DNA from: Legionella sainthelensi
Lineage (GTDB): Bacteria; Pseudomonadota; Gammaproteobacteria; Legionellales; Legionellaceae
Direction: 5' to 3'
Assembly: GCF_900637685.1 (NCBI RefSeq)
Contig: NZ_LR134388.1
Location: 2,739,501-2,803,500, forward strand
DNA length: 64,000 nt
Shown: positions 1-9,140 of the stretch, in pieces
Position numbering within the stretch: position 1 is the first letter of the stretch
Layout: every line of letters starts with the position of its first letter
Translations under genes and position numbers: made by a program
The notes under the pieces: generated by a model
Seen by the model: the letters and a program-made list of their open reading frames with translations, nothing else
Database searches by the model: none
Told to the model about the DNA's origin: nothing

Positions 1-600
1 GGTCTGATTATACCTATTGGAGAATGGATTCTTAGAGAGGTCTGTCGACAAATAAAGATGTGGCATAAAAAGAACTTGCCTTATATTCATGTCGCTGTGA
101 ATATTACTTCCCGACAATTACGACAGCCCAATTTCATTGATTTTGTAAAAAAAACGTTACATGAATATCAGCTGAATCCGCGGCACTTAGAATTTGAAAT
201 TTCGGAGAATGTGGTTATAACACATCCAGATATTATTTACATGTTAAATCAACTGAAACAAATAGGTATTAAAATTGCACTAGATGATTTTGGTACCGGA
301 AACTCGAGCATCAGCTATCTAAAACAACTTCACATTGACTGCATAAAAATAGACCAGTCATTTGTCCAAAATATACTAACCTCACATAGTGATGAAGTGA
401 TTATAGAAGCGATTATTTCCATGGCACGAAGTTTTAATTTTAAAGTGATTGCTGAAGGAGTCGAAAGCCAGGAACAATTGGATTTTTTAAAAAAGCAACA
501 CTGCGATGAAGTACAAGGTTTTCTTTTTAGTGAACCACTAACATCTAAAGAAATTGAAAGGTATCTAAAAAATCATAAAATATTAAAAAGACCTTATTAA
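1..600 (+). CDS. EAL-domain c-di-GMP phosphodiesterase, C-terminal part
   Basis: The reading frame is open from the first base, so the gene begins upstream of the window; the ATG at 58 is internal. What remains is most of an EAL domain, the cytoplasmic enzyme fold that hydrolyses cyclic di-GMP to pGpG. Visible family motifs, in order: the metal-binding glutamate in EFEISE, DDFGTG, the KID lysine and aspartate, the glutamate in EGVE, and the closing QGF-F-EPL segment. All look catalytically competent. Upstream sensory, PAS or GGDEF domains cannot be seen. The protein ends with a short lysine-rich tail. The next gene lies on the opposite strand. Confidence 0.9.
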   Translation, partial: GLIIPIGEWILREVCRQIKMWHKKNLPYIHVAVNITSRQLRQPNFIDFVKKTLHEYQLNPRHLEFEISENVVITHPDIIYMLNQLKQIGIKIALDDFGTGNSSISYLKQLHIDCIKIDQSFVQNILTSHSDEVIIEAIISMARSFNFKVIAEGVESQEQLDFLKKQHCDEVQGFLFSEPLTSKEIERYLKNHKILKRPY

Positions 601-738
601 GCATCTCGCATTCAAAACCAGGGGTTAGTGACGATTCACTCCCTCTTCCATATGCCCCGCGCCTCACAATATTAAACTTAACAAAATGCTTTTGATTTAG
701 AATCTATTTGAACCAATATTTGGGTCTTGAAAATCCAG

Positions 739-761
739 ATGTTGTGCATAAAGCACAACAT
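739..761. repeat. 9-bp inverted repeat between convergent genes
   Basis: Arms at 739-747 and 753-761 pair perfectly around a 5-base ATAAA loop. It lies between the converging EAL and Kdo-hydroxylase-like genes and could end transcription for either. No clean T run follows, so the terminator role is an inference. Confidence 0.45.
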
Positions 762-800
762 GCAGCATGCGTGCTTTAATTGTCAACGGGCACCAAGTAT

Positions 801-1673
801 TTATAAATCAACTTGGGTGTTATGCAATTCTGGACGAATCCTCTTCCATTGATTCAATGGTGAAAAATCTGGATTAGCCATCTTATCAACCGGGAGATAG
901 AAGGTTTGCTCTAGTAAATACTGACCACTCAGCGCTGCATGCGATACATGATCAGTAAATACTATCCAAGTACTTTGGGCAGGAAAATCAACTTGTATCT
1001 TTTGAACTTTTGCTTGATACAAATCATCAAGTTTCATCTTATCATGCAAATGTAACATGTAGTGATCATAGGGCGAACGCAACGTTTTGGTTGCTTTAAC
1101 AAATTTTAGAACTTTTGCTTTTAGTTTGCTGTAAGATGCGATTTTAGGTCCAAAACGCTGAAGTACATCAGTAAATGGCTCACCAAGATTCCAAATTCGA
1201 GGCTCGTTCTCTGGATTTACATTACAAAAAACACGCAAGATTCTCAACCCATGGACTGGGCTGGCTGAAAATGAATCCACATGTAGCCGAGTATCGTCTT
1301 TACGTTTTGAAGAAACACGACCTTGGACTTGTGCAGGCCTAAAACTGGTTCTTCCCCATTGTAAGTGAGGCATATAAGAAGGTAGGGCATTCTGAATTAA
1401 TTGATGCGCAAACTCAGCATAACCATGCATCATCGATAAAAGTTTATCATTCAAACCAGTAATTTCTTTTTTATAAGCACCGAGCTTTTTAGTGCGGATA
1501 TCGTAGCTTATATTTTTACGACTCCCATCGAGGACATTTTCAGAGAATAAAACAGGATCTATAGAGGTATAATAATATTTAGGAAAAAATAAAACCGAAC
1601 CTTCCTCTAATCGATGAATACTTTCTTGATGATTAATTTGCTCTATGTTTTGCGTGAATAAGTAGGAATTCAT
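801..1673 (-). CDS. kdoO: Kdo hydroxylase family protein (Fe(II)/2-oxoglutarate dioxygenase)
   Basis: The protein has 290 residues and resembles KdoO, the iron and 2-oxoglutarate dioxygenase that hydroxylates the Kdo sugar of the lipopolysaccharide inner core. The HxD iron-binding pair is His131/Asp133 in RLHVDSF, preceded by the family stretch KRKDDT and followed by ILRVFCNVNPE. A distal histidine candidate sits in FTDHVSHA, with an arginine or lysine further on for 2-oxoglutarate. The ATG start is at 1673, in the short divergent region shared with the YchJ-like gene. No signal peptide is seen, which fits a cytoplasmic or inner-face enzyme. The family call comes from motif similarity; substrate is inferred. 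Confidence 0.8.
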   Translation of the reverse strand: MNSYLFTQNIEQINHQESIHRLEEGSVLFFPKYYYTSIDPVLFSENVLDGSRKNISYDIRTKKLGAYKKEITGLNDKLLSMMHGYAEFAHQLIQNALPSYMPHLQWGRTSFRPAQVQGRVSSKRKDDTRLHVDSFSASPVHGLRILRVFCNVNPENEPRIWNLGEPFTDVLQRFGPKIASYSKLKAKVLKFVKATKTLRSPYDHYMLHLHDKMKLDDLYQAKVQKIQVDFPAQSTWIVFTDHVSHAALSGQYLLEQTFYLPVDKMANPDFSPLNQWKRIRPELHNTQVDL

Positions 1674-1776
1674 TATTTACCCTAAATAATCGTGTAATTT
1701 AGTAAAAATTTAATACTATATCGAATATAATCTATAATCCCAAAAATTAGATTTATGTTTCGCGTTGGATCATACC

Positions 1777-2256
1777 ATGTTACTTTGTCCTTGTGGATCG
1801 CAAAATACTTATGACAGGTGTTGTGGTTTATATCTTGATAGTCATAAGCTACCACAAACTCCTGAGCAGTTGATGCGCTCACGATATACGGCATACAGCC
1901 TAGGAAAAATTGAGTACATCAAAAGTACGATGAAAGGAAAAGCGCTTATAGGCTTTAATGAATTTGAAGCCACTCAATGGGCTAAGGGTGTTAAATGGAT
2001 AGACTTAAAAGTAATTAACTCTGATACCCCTACTGCTGAGAAAGGTTTTGTCGAGTTTGCTGCACGTTTTTCTGAACATAATCAGATAAAAATCATTCAT
2101 GAATTAAGTGAGTTTCATAAAGAAAATGGTCGTTGGTATTATGTGTGCGGCGTACACAAACCAAATTTAAGCAAAATCCCTAAGCCTCAGGTTGCGCGTA
2201 ACGCGCCTTGTCCTTGCGGCAGTGGTAAGAAATTTAAGAACTGTCATGCAAAATAA
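1777..2256 (+). CDS. YchJ-family SEC-C zinc-motif protein
   Basis: This small soluble protein of about 159 residues carries two SEC-C type zinc motifs, one at each end: CPCGS-x7-CC at the N-terminus and CPCGSGKKFKNCH at the C-terminus. The middle matches the YchJ/UPF0225 family (PEQLMRSRYTAYSLG, then an NTF2-like core). Its molecular role is not established. A TTG at 1765 would add four residues, but the ATG at 1777 places the first CPCG at the position usual for the family, so I chose it. No strong Shine-Dalgarno is visible. It sits 15 bases upstream of the antiporter gene, probably in one operon. Confidence 0.85.
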   Translation: MLLCPCGSQNTYDRCCGLYLDSHKLPQTPEQLMRSRYTAYSLGKIEYIKSTMKGKALIGFNEFEATQWAKGVKWIDLKVINSDTPTAEKGFVEFAARFSEHNQIKIIHELSEFHKENGRWYYVCGVHKPNLSKIPKPQVARNAPCPCGSGKKFKNCHAK

Positions 2257-2271
2257 TAACCGGGTTTAATT

Positions 2272-4065
2272 ATGAATAATCACATGCTACTTAATACATT
2301 CATTTTTCTAGTGTCGGCGAGCATTATGGTTCCTATTGCGAGCCGATTCAAATTAGGCTCGGTATTAGGATACCTCACTGTTGGCATTCTTATTGGGCCT
2401 TTCGGATTCAAACTCATAGAAAACTCACAACAAATTATGAGTTTTGGTGAGTTCGGTGTGATTATGATGTTGTTTCTTATCGGTTTGGAAGTAGAACCTG
2501 CGATGCTATGGAAGCTTAGGCGACTTATCGTAGGTCTAGGAGGATTACAAGTTGTCTTAACTACGGGCATACTCACCGCAATTGGGATTATGTTAGGGCA
2601 TGCCTGGCAAGAAACCTTAGCGATAAGCATGGCTTTATCGCTTTCATCAACAGCCCTTGTTTTACAAATGCTACAAGAAAAGAATCTATTGAAAACGGCT
2701 GAAGGCGAAACATCATTTGCCGTATTGTTATTTCAAGACATTGCCGTAATTCCTATATTAATCATCATTCCTCTACTTGAACAGCATGGAACTATTAAAG
2801 TCAATGTCCATGAAGCAGCATTCATTATGCATTTTCCTAGATGGATGCACGCTCTTTTGGTAGCAGGAGTAATTGGAGCCGTCATTTTAATAGGTCATTT
2901 CGTATCCAGACATTTATTTTTCATCATGGCAAAAACAAACTTACGCGAAGTGTTTACTGCTTTTTCTCTTGCTTTAGTGGTAGGAATTACTTTATTAATG
3001 GAATCAATAGGCGTATCCCCTGCCCTAGGTGCATTTATTGCGGGTGTTGTATTGGCTAACTCTGAATACAAACATGCAGTTGATGCAGACATCCAGCCAT
3101 TCAAAGGAATTTTACTCGGATTATTTTTTGTTTCCGTAGGAATGGGAATGAATTTTTCTCTCTTTACCCATAAAGCGTTACTCATTCTTACAGCAGTTCT
3201 TGTATTAATTAGCATTAAAGCGCTTATTCTTTCTGTTCTGGGACGTATCTTTGATTTAACTAAATTACAAACATTGGGATTTGCTTTTGCTTTATCCCAG
3301 GGTAGTGAATTTGCCTTCGTTTTGTTTGACTATGCGAGTAAAACCAAAGTAATCAGCAATGACAGCGCATCCTTCTGCACTCTTGTTGTTGCGTTATCAA
3401 TGCTTGCCACACCTTTTTTATTGCTTATCTACCATCGGGTTATTGTACCTAAATTTATGAGCATCGTGCCTGAACGCGAATATGACTCCATTAATGAAAA
3501 AAATGGCATTATCCTTGCGGGCTATGGCCGTTTTGGTCAAATTATTGGGCGTTTGCTCAATGGAGAAAAAATTAAATTTACTGTATTGGAAAAAAATCCT
3601 GAGCAAATTGCATTACTTCGAAAATACGGATACATTGGGCATTTTGGCGATGCAAGTCGTTTAGATTTGTTGAAAAGTGCTGGTGCTGAACATGCAAAAC
3701 TATTAATTGTAACTGTAGGTAACCCTGATGCAAATCTAAGAATAGTTGAGCTAGCCAAATACCATTTTCCCCACCTCAAAATCTACGCGCGAGCTCGTAA
3801 TCGTCGTCATGCATATGAATTGCATCGAGCGGGTGTGGATTACTTTATTAGAGAGCTATTTGATTCATCCTTAACTATGACCAAAGAAATTATGAAATTC
3901 CTAGGCTATAAATCAGAGGATATTCAGAAAAAAACTGCAGCATTCAAAAAACATGATGAAACCACATTAATTCGCTCATTTGATTTTTTTGATAAGGAAA
4001 GTGATTTAATTAATTTCTCTCGACAAGCAAAAGGTGAATTAGAACGTATTCTTCAATCCAATTAA
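2272..4065 (+). CDS. KefB/KefC-type monovalent cation:proton antiporter with RCK domain
   Basis: The 597-residue inner-membrane protein has the CPA2 layout: about twelve hydrophobic segments in residues 1-390, then a cytoplasmic Rossmann RCK/TrkA-N domain from about residue 405 (GIILAGYGRFGQIIGR, the nucleotide-binding glycines). Family stretches include LGYLTVGILIGPFG, LIGLEVEP and ALSLSSTALVLQ. Such proteins exchange K+ or Na+ for protons and are gated by a nucleotide or glutathione adduct through the RCK domain. The C-terminal part keeps the IRELFDSSLTMTKEIMK helix typical of KefC-like proteins. There is no separate KefF/KefG partner nearby, so glutathione regulation is unproven. Confidence 0.9.
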   Translation: MNNHMLLNTFIFLVSASIMVPIASRFKLGSVLGYLTVGILIGPFGFKLIENSQQIMSFGEFGVIMMLFLIGLEVEPAMLWKLRRLIVGLGGLQVVLTTGILTAIGIMLGHAWQETLAISMALSLSSTALVLQMLQEKNLLKTAEGETSFAVLLFQDIAVIPILIIIPLLEQHGTIKVNVHEAAFIMHFPRWMHALLVAGVIGAVILIGHFVSRHLFFIMAKTNLREVFTAFSLALVVGITLLMESIGVSPALGAFIAGVVLANSEYKHAVDADIQPFKGILLGLFFVSVGMGMNFSLFTHKALLILTAVLVLISIKALILSVLGRIFDLTKLQTLGFAFALSQGSEFAFVLFDYASKTKVISNDSASFCTLVVALSMLATPFLLLIYHRVIVPKFMSIVPEREYDSINEKNGIILAGYGRFGQIIGRLLNGEKIKFTVLEKNPEQIALLRKYGYIGHFGDASRLDLLKSAGAEHAKLLIVTVGNPDANLRIVELAKYHFPHLKIYARARNRRHAYELHRAGVDYFIRELFDSSLTMTKEIMKFLGYKSEDIQKKTAAFKKHDETTLIRSFDFFDKESDLINFSRQAKGELERILQSN

Positions 4066-4220
4066 AAGTCACTTACAGAATGACTAAAGAAAACATTTTT
4101 AATTTAAATTTTGTATGAATTTCTCAGGCACAATGAACAGCACCTGGCTCTAGAAAACAAACGTTGCTTAACCTATTAGATTCGCTATATAACTTGACCT
4201 CATGGGAGTAATCGTAGTAA

Positions 4221-5405
4221 ATGATCAACCTGCAGCAAATTTCTTTAAAAACTTTTCTCAGTGAGTATTGGCAAAAAAAACCTCTAGTGATTCGCAAAGC
4301 TTTGCCAGAATTCTCTAATCCATTATCTCCAGATGAACTTGCAGGACTTGCACTGGAAGAGGATATTGAAAGCCGTCTGGTCTTTGAAACCCCTAATGAA
4401 AAACCTTATTGGCATTTAAAACGAGGGCCATTTTCTGTAAATGATTTTAATACCTTACCACCAACCCATTGGACCTTACTCGTACAAGGTGTTGACCGAT
4501 TAATTCCCGAAGTTTATGCCTTGCTTGATCATTTTAATTTCATTCCACAATGGCGGGTTGACGATATTATGATCAGCTACGCTGTTCTTCATGGTAGTGT
4601 TGGGCCTCATTATGATAACTATGATGTGTTTTTATATCAGGCCAAAGGAAAACGTGAATGGTCGTTAACTACTAAGGCGTGTAATAACCAAAATTATATA
4701 AAAGACCTTGAGCTACGTATCATGAATCAATTTGATATTGAAGAGTGTTTTATTCTTGAAGAAGGAGATATGTTATACCTTCCTCCCCATGTGGGCCATT
4801 ATGGGATCTCTCTGTCTGACGAATGTATGACTTATTCTTTTGGTTACCGCAGTTACCAGGGGCAGGAATTACTAGAAAGTTTCAGTGACTACTTATCTGA
4901 AAAAGGTATGTTCGAAAATATGTACCAGGATCCCGACTGGTCTAATTTGCAAAATACGTCCGAAATCATACCTTCTGCCTGGCTCAATGCCCAAAAATTA
5001 TTACAACAATTAATCGATGATGAAAAAACTATTCAAACGTGGTTTGGATGTTTTGCTACACGACTCGACCAACAAGCAGAACTCCAATTACCAGTTCCTT
5101 TGGAAAAAGAGGAGTTAATTGGTTTAGCTGATTTTATGAAAGAAATAAAAGAAGGATTAAATCTTATAAGAGATGCTTCATGCCGATTTGCGTATCAAAA
5201 TCAAAATGAGCAATTTGAATTTTATATCAATGGGAGTGCATGGGATATTGATGGGGTTAGTAAGGATTTGTTGAGTTATATTGCTAATAATCGCTACTTA
5301 TCTTATAAAGTACTAATCACCTATTTAAATACAAAAAAAAATCAATTACTTATTTATAATTTATGGAAACTACAATGGCTACACGCTGAAGAAATTTTGA
5401 TATAA
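4221..5405 (+). CDS. roxA: Ribosomal protein uL16 arginine 3-hydroxylase (JmjC fold)
   Basis: The 394-residue protein matches RoxA/YcfD, which hydroxylates an arginine of ribosomal protein uL16 using Fe(II), oxygen and 2-oxoglutarate. The N-terminus has the family opening FLSEYWQKKPLVIRKA. The HxD iron ligands are His130 and Asp132 in GPHYDNYDVF, and the distal histidine lies in LPPHVGHYGIS. The C-terminal half contains the dimerisation helices and winged-helix region usual for this family. Start ATG at 4221; the 155 bases upstream are non-coding. It is probably monocistronic. Confidence 0.92.
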   Translation: MINLQQISLKTFLSEYWQKKPLVIRKALPEFSNPLSPDELAGLALEEDIESRLVFETPNEKPYWHLKRGPFSVNDFNTLPPTHWTLLVQGVDRLIPEVYALLDHFNFIPQWRVDDIMISYAVLHGSVGPHYDNYDVFLYQAKGKREWSLTTKACNNQNYIKDLELRIMNQFDIEECFILEEGDMLYLPPHVGHYGISLSDECMTYSFGYRSYQGQELLESFSDYLSEKGMFENMYQDPDWSNLQNTSEIIPSAWLNAQKLLQQLIDDEKTIQTWFGCFATRLDQQAELQLPVPLEKEELIGLADFMKEIKEGLNLIRDASCRFAYQNQNEQFEFYINGSAWDIDGVSKDLLSYIANNRYLSYKVLITYLNTKKNQLLIYNLWKLQWLHAEEILI

Positions 5406-5464
5406 ATTGGTTAAATTCAAAAACTTAGAGTATAGTTAATATACAGGCGATAACAAGGATAAGT

Positions 5465-5599
5465 ATGAAAAAAATAATAATGGCTGTAATTATAGTGTGT
5501 TCAGCTGCCTTTATGGCTAACTGTTCGAGTAATCCATGTTGCGGAACTTGTGCTACAGACTGTGGCGGTTGTGGCGGATGTAATGGAAGTTGGTATTAA
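5465..5599 (+). CDS. Small cysteine-rich exported peptide (44 residues)
   Basis: A short gene: ATG at 5465 with GGATAAGT just before it (AGGATA as a plausible ribosome site), stop TAA at 5597. The product starts with MKKIIMAVIIVC and a hydrophobic stretch to about residue 18, like a signal peptide. The rest is packed with cysteine and glycine: Cys 12, 20, 25, 26, 29, 33, 36 and 39, ending CGGCGGCNGSWY. Cys20 after FMAN is a poor lipobox, so cleavage type is open. Metal binding or disulfide cross-linking is an inference from composition. A perfect hairpin follows the stop codon directly, which supports a real transcript. I do not recognise a named family. Confidence 0.65.
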   Translation: MKKIIMAVIIVCSAAFMANCSSNPCCGTCATDCGGCGGCNGSWY

Positions 5600-5645
5600 C
5601 ACCTCGAGTGTAAGAGGTGCAATGCAACCAAGTTACATTGCATTC
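5600..5645 (+). terminator. Hairpins after the cysteine-rich peptide gene
   Basis: A perfect 6-bp stem, CACCTC at 5600-5605 with GAGGTG at 5614-5619, starts one base after the stop codon. A second imperfect stem based on TGCAATG/CATTGCA covers about 5618-5643 and is followed by a short T-rich stretch. It lies between convergent genes and may serve both strands. Confidence 0.5.
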
Positions 5646-5655
5646 TATTTAATAC

Positions 5656-6569
5656 TTAACCAACATTTTCACGGCGCATTGATAGAACTCTCAAGTGTCC
5701 AAAATTAATTTTGTGACTAAATAAAGTCATCACTGCGCCAGCTAAAACTAAAACAATACCCACTATACTCCAAAGCTGAATTTTTTCTCCCAAAAGTAAC
5801 ACACCAAAAATCACGACAAATACTGGTTCTAAGACGGATAAAATAGAAGCTTTTTCTGAGCTAATGTATTTCAAACTATATAATAACAATAAAATAGGTA
5901 TTACTGTTGCAATAACCGCTATTCCAAACAAATGCACCCAAACTGTTGTGGATGTTGGCACAATAAAAGAGTGATTAAAAAATGATACAAAGAAACTTGT
6001 TACCGTACATCCTAAACAAACCATAAATGTTGACATATTCGGAGAGAGTAAATTTCGTTTACTCCCAATAATATAACAAGCATAGAAAAACGCAGAAGCA
6101 ATAGCGAACACCATCCCCCATAGGTTAAATGATGCATCCAAATCTACCATGAATACCATGCCGAATAAAATAATTACGATCGCTAAATAATAAACCTTCG
6201 GGATCGACTGACCATAAAAAAAATAATTCAAGAGCATAATGACCACGGGATAAGTAAAAAAATTACCATAGCCAATCCGGAGCCTATATACAGAGAAGCT
6301 AAAAAATACAGCCAGGTAGATATTCCATAAAAGAATATACCTGTTAAAAAAGCAAGAAACATGTTTTTATAAGAATCGCTATTTTTTTTTATTTTTGGCA
6401 GCATGATAAACAAAATAAGGATACTTGAAATCAAAAAGCGCCAAAAGAGCATCGTGCTTGCAGACAAATGACCATTAATTGCACTTAAACCAAAATAGCC
6501 GATAAAACTGTAAAGAAATCCAGATAAAATTGCATAAATAGAGCCTCGATATTCTTGATTCATCATCAT
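5656..6569 (-). pseudogene. EamA/DMT-family transporter split by a frameshift
   Basis: Two reading frames, 6228-6569 (N-terminal part) and 5656-6246 (C-terminal part), together make one drug/metabolite transporter of the EamA family with about ten membrane helices. The break is at the A7 run at 6256-6262. Eight bases there would restore a continuous frame reading GLAMVIFFTYPVVIMLLNYF, the normal junction in this family, and give 304 residues, the usual length. As written, the first part ends after FLLIPWSLCS. Either the gene is inactivated or slips at the run, or one base was lost in sequencing. Substrate unknown. Confidence 0.8.
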
Positions 6570-6869
6570 GATAATTACTACCTGAAAAGAATTAAAATAA
6601 AAGTAAATTGGTAGTAGTCTGGTGGTAAATAAGTATCCAGCTAGGAACGCAACAATGTGTTGCGTGGGATCTATCTCTTTCTGTTATAAATAAAACACAG
6701 ATATTTTAGCTTGGCATCTTTTGATTCATCAAGACTACGAATTGACAATTCTAATTTAAAAAATTACGGCACGACATAAAAAAGCACTTCATTTTTCTGC
6801 ATAATATCATATTGAAAATAAAAAATACATAATGTATCATTTGGAAACTTTTGTTGAGGTTCCTTAGCT
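6570..6869. other. Intergenic region between divergent broken genes
   Basis: AT-rich non-coding DNA between the divergent transporter and apyrase genes. It should contain both promoters, but I cannot assign boxes with confidence. Around 6773-6800 it holds the half-palindrome CGACATAAAAAAGCA, related to complete hairpins at 18414-18444 and 62793-62826. A GAGG before the ATG at 6870 is a plausible ribosome site for the apyrase. Confidence 0.5.
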
Positions 6870-8026
6870 ATGCGCTGTTTTTGGTTCTTTATTTCTTTTC
6901 TTTTTGCAGTAATTGATGTTTATGCTGAGCCCGCTTCATGTACTGAACATCAATGTATTGCCGTAGTTGATGCAGGGAGTACTGGTTCAAGAGCACATAT
7001 TTTTGCCTATAATCTAGATGAAACTAACACCCCGTCTCAAATTCATGAAATATGGTCTAAAAAATCAAGCCAGGCTTAGCCACAATCGAAGCAAATCAAA
7101 ATACCATAGATGCCTATCTAACTATTCTGTTCTCCGGGGCTCCTAACCAAAACATTCCAGTTTATTTCTATGCAACTGGTGGAATGCGTCTTATACCACA
7201 AACCAAACAGAAACTTTACTATAAAGAAATACAAAACTGGTTTAACCAACATTCCATATGGCAACTTATTGAAGCAAAAACCATCACTGGAAACGATGAA
7301 GCGTTATACGATTGGCTTGCTGTAAATTATCATATTGGCACACTTAAATCACCTGCTGTCGAACCCATAGGTGTCATGGACATTGGTGGTGCTTCGGTAC
7401 AAGTTGCTTTCCCAATACAAAAAAATACAGAAACCAATAAAAATTCACTAGTAGAATTAGATCTTTATGGCAAACATATTAATCTGTTCGTCCATAGTTT
7501 TCTTGGGCTTGGACAGAACGAGGTCACACATCAGTTACTTGATACAAACTCATGCTTTGCAGAAGGCTACCCTCTTCCTGGCGGCAATTTAGGACAAGGA
7601 GATGCTCTTGTATGTCAGCAAGAGGCATCTTCATTAATCAATCGCGTGCACAAAGTCCAAAGCGAAGTGCAACCTGCCCTTACTGCCAATCATGTTAACA
7701 TGTGGTACGCTATCGGAGGATTAGCAAATCTTGTAGAAAGTGACCCCTTCCAATTTCAAAATAACCAAATAACGAATCAGGATTTATTACAACAAGCAAA
7801 CGCTTTAATTTGTCATCAGCAATGGGACGGTTTAAGCACGCAATTTCCTGATAATGAATATATAGAATCGTTCTGTCTCTTACCTGCATTTTATCATGCA
7901 TTAATGGTTGATGGTTATGGAATCTCAGCGAATCAATCCATAAATTATATTCCTTCAACAATAAATTTGGACTGGACTTTGGGGGTTGTACTCCATCATG
8001 AGGTAACGCCGAATACAGTTCAATAA
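6870..8026 (+). pseudogene. Ecto-apyrase (NTPDase, GDA1/CD39 family) with a frameshift
   Basis: The gene encodes a secreted nucleoside triphosphate diphosphohydrolase like L. pneumophila Lpg1905, which cleaves ATP/GTP and ADP/GDP and supports growth in host cells. A signal peptide covers residues 1-19. Apyrase conserved regions are visible: VDAGSTGSR (ACR1), YFYATGGMR (ACR2), ITGNDEALYDW (ACR3), VMDIGGASVQ (ACR4), YAIGGLAN (ACR5). The frame breaks at the A6 run at 7059-7064: one more A would turn KKSSQA-stop into KKIKPGLATIEAN and give a 385-residue protein. The downstream frame stays open to 8026. Thus only one base separates it from an intact gene; recent loss, slippage or a base-calling error are all possible. 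Confidence 0.88.
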
Positions 8027-8047
8027 CATTTCTAAAGCGGTTACATA

Positions 8048-8105
8048 AATAAAGTGAATTCGATGCAAAAAATAGATGTCCCTTTTACAGCGAATTCACT
8101 TTATT
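8048..8105. repeat. 15-bp perfect inverted repeat with 28-base loop
   Basis: Arms at 8048-8062 (AATAAAGTGAATTCG) and 8091-8105 pair over all 15 bases. The right arm overlaps the last codons of the convergent gene ending at 8085, so the structure is partly coding. It could act as a two-way terminator between the apyrase and the 285-residue gene, though there is no T run directly after either arm. Confidence 0.7.
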
Positions 8106-8942
8106 CAGAACCAAGAGATTTACATCGCATTTTGCAAAAAACAAATGCTGCAAATCATCTAAGCTCTTGATAATCAATTGCTCCTTATTATAATCTACTG
8201 ATTCTTCCTGCAAAAAAGAAACCAATAATAACTTGCAAACGTTAAAATTTTTATTAAATTCTTGCCGTTGAACAAGTATGTCTCGACTACTGTAGCGCAA
8301 GACATACTCCCCTTGCTCTCTTACAGGGGAATACAATTGAATGAGCTCTTTGAGTTTATTCATGTATTTTTTAAATTGAATATAATTCACGTGAGTATAA
8401 CTACGAATGTTTTCTCTTACCTGCTTGAGAACATCAGCGATAAAATGTAATCCACCTACTTCGGCAAGGATAAGTTGACTGCAAAATTTTAAATAAAAAC
8501 ATTCTTTCATTAAGTTTTCTGTTTGAGTGATATGGGCATTAATGAGCTCTCTAGATTCACCAGTTGCATCTTTAAGCATATCTAACAGTTTCGCTTTTCT
8601 ATCTTTCAATGTTGAGTTGACTATGGATATCAGTGCTTCATTAGCTCTTCGAACATCCTTTTTAAATTCTTTTATCTCGACCTCACGATTTTGATTAGTG
8701 ACAAAGAGTTCTATATCAATCTCATGACATCTAAGACGCCCTTTATCAGGGATTACATCATAGTAGTTAATCATGTGTTCGTTGTTTAACATCATGCGCC
8801 ATTCTGCATCTACATCTCCGTTCTCAAATAAATAGCCAGCAATTGCATCAAGTGTACTCATTACATGCTGCCTTTGAGCTCGCAAAATGTTTTTGTGCGT
8901 CTCTGATAACACCGTCACTTTTAATTTCATAGCATTATACAA
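8085..8942 (-). CDS. Protein of unknown function, 285 residues, mostly helical
   Basis: I do not recognise a family. The start is a TTG at 8942, chosen because a strong GGAGG ribosome site lies 7 bases before it; the in-frame ATG at 8930 is too far away. The sequence is soluble, with long charged helical stretches (KKDVRRANEAL..., KKYMNKLKELIQLY) and a middle segment rich in leucine and isoleucine. No signal peptide or membrane segment is visible. It converges on the apyrase gene and stands alone, as many Legionella accessory or effector genes do, but the C-terminus (LLVLNKVNSL) has no acidic block. Confidence 0.7.
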   Translation of the reverse strand: MYNAMKLKVTVLSETHKNILRAQRQHVMSTLDAIAGYLFENGDVDAEWRMMLNNEHMINYYDVIPDKGRLRCHEIDIELFVTNQNREVEIKEFKKDVRRANEALISIVNSTLKDRKAKLLDMLKDATGESRELINAHITQTENLMKECFYLKFCSQLILAEVGGLHFIADVLKQVRENIRSYTHVNYIQFKKYMNKLKELIQLYSPVREQGEYVLRYSSRDILVQRQEFNKNFNVCKLLLVSFLQEESVDYNKEQLIIKSLDDLQHLFFAKCDVNLLVLNKVNSL

Positions 8943-9140
8943 GAAGATTCCTCCAGATAATTATAGTTAAATTTTTAAGGGTGTTACAAATTACTTACGA
9001 AAATTCCCATGAATAAGACAATAGATCCAATCTTTCAGCGAGTTAAGCTCTTCTCAACTAACACTAAAAGCAATCATGCATTGATTATTAATTAATCAAT
9101 TTGCACTATAATTAAATATTATATTGCGATGGAGAAACAC

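Noticed and set aside
1682..1894. Minus-strand 70-codon frame near the YchJ-like gene
   Set aside because: It overlaps the SEC-C gene on the other strand, which is supported by clear family motifs.
9081..9112. PmrA-like TTAAT sites and a TATAAT box before the gene at 9141
   Set aside because: TTAAT is frequent by chance in such AT-rich DNA and the spacing does not fit a clear tandem site.
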